From the NCBI RefSeq assembly GCF_020510625.1, contig NZ_CP075191.1:348001-412000 (forward strand): a stretch of 64,000 bases of DNA, in the 5' to 3' direction. The first letter of the stretch is position 1. Every line of letters begins with the position of its first letter. Under the pieces are notes generated by a model. That model searched no databases and had not been told where the DNA came from. It worked only from the letters and a program-made list of their open reading frames with translations. The position numbers were made by a program, and so were the translations under genes. The DNA is from Ferribacterium limneticum (GTDB lineage: Bacteria; Pseudomonadota; Gammaproteobacteria; Burkholderiales; Rhodocyclaceae). This document shows, in pieces, positions 63,926-64,000 of this stretch.

Positions 63926-64000
63926 TTGCCAGTCAGCGAGAGTCGTTAGCAAACCCTGCTAATCACTCTAGCGACTAACGACTAATGACTAGCAACTAAT
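63920..64000. repeat. Inverted repeat with heptamer repeats after paaI
   Basis: The right arm contains near-tandem heptamers TAGCGAC, TAACGAC, TAATGAC, TAGCAAC (63969-63996); the left arm (about 63920-63950) holds the reverse-complementary AGTCGTTAG and TTAGTTGCCAGTC. Cut by the window edge. Could be a large stem-loop at the paaI end or a dispersed repeat. Confidence 0.6.

Noticed and set aside
63969..64000. CRISPR array at the right edge
   Set aside because: Repeat units are only 7 bp, adjacent and degenerate, without spacers or cas genes.

Overview
The window looks like a betaproteobacterial chromosome, most likely Rhodocyclaceae (Dechloromonas/Azospira-like). The reasons are the high-GC codon use, the order tRNA-Tyr/Gly/Thr-tuf-tRNA-Trp-secE-nusG-rplKAJL-rpoBC-rpsLG-fusA-tuf-S10-spc-alpha, a small c-type cytochrome, and an aerobic CoA-linked aromatic (phenylacetate-type) gene set. 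The genus is inferred from gene content and protein resemblance; no search was run.

Region 1 (1-3.0 kb): ilvD overlapped by a LysE/RhtB exporter gene, then a small secreted c-type cytochrome and a strong terminator. Region 2 (3.0-35.3 kb): a canonical translation/transcription block, all on the + strand. It has four tRNA genes, two almost identical tuf genes, secE-nusG, the L11/L1/L10/L12-rpoB-rpoC cluster with an L10 leader and two hairpins before rpoB, then the str, S10, spc and alpha operons ending at rplQ and a bidirectional terminator. Several internal junctions combine a hairpin with an embedded sigma70-type promoter. Region 3 (35.3-52.2 kb): mixed housekeeping and signalling genes. These are a REC-PAS-PP2C phosphatase, an Atm1-type ABC exporter, a YciA-type thioesterase, a FadL-type porin, DUF2802 and SPOR proteins, a lipoprotein, a TPR protein, RidA, RecG, a LysR/MFS divergent pair with acuI, a tautomerase, a SUMF1-like lipoprotein, a 33-residue membrane peptide, a secreted hypothetical protein, a CheY-like regulator and an alpha/beta hydrolase.

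Region 4 (52.3-64 kb) is the most interesting part. Two transcription units diverge from an AT-rich 382-bp control region. Leftward runs a ferritin-like diiron protein, a [2Fe-2S]/FAD/NAD(P) reductase and a complete branched-chain-type ABC importer core (LivH, LivM, LivG, LivF). No substrate-binding protein gene is seen. LivF carries an N-terminal hemerythrin domain with all expected metal ligands. Rightward run paaN, paaG, paaH and paaI. Both sides have a TTGACA -35 box, and a copy of the same 10-bp motif, GATACG(A/T)AT(C/T), lies on each predicted -10. I infer that one regulator controls an O2-dependent oxygenase, its electron supply, a dedicated uptake system that may sense O2, iron or redox state, and CoA-ester processing enzymes. 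The ring-oxygenase PaaABCDE, the ligase PaaK and the thiolase PaaJ are not in the window.

From 45 kb onward the intergenic spaces carry a family of paired palindromic repeats (CGTCATTCCCGC...GCGGGAATCCAG type). I did not see them in the translation block. No CRISPR array, IS element, prophage or rRNA gene was found.
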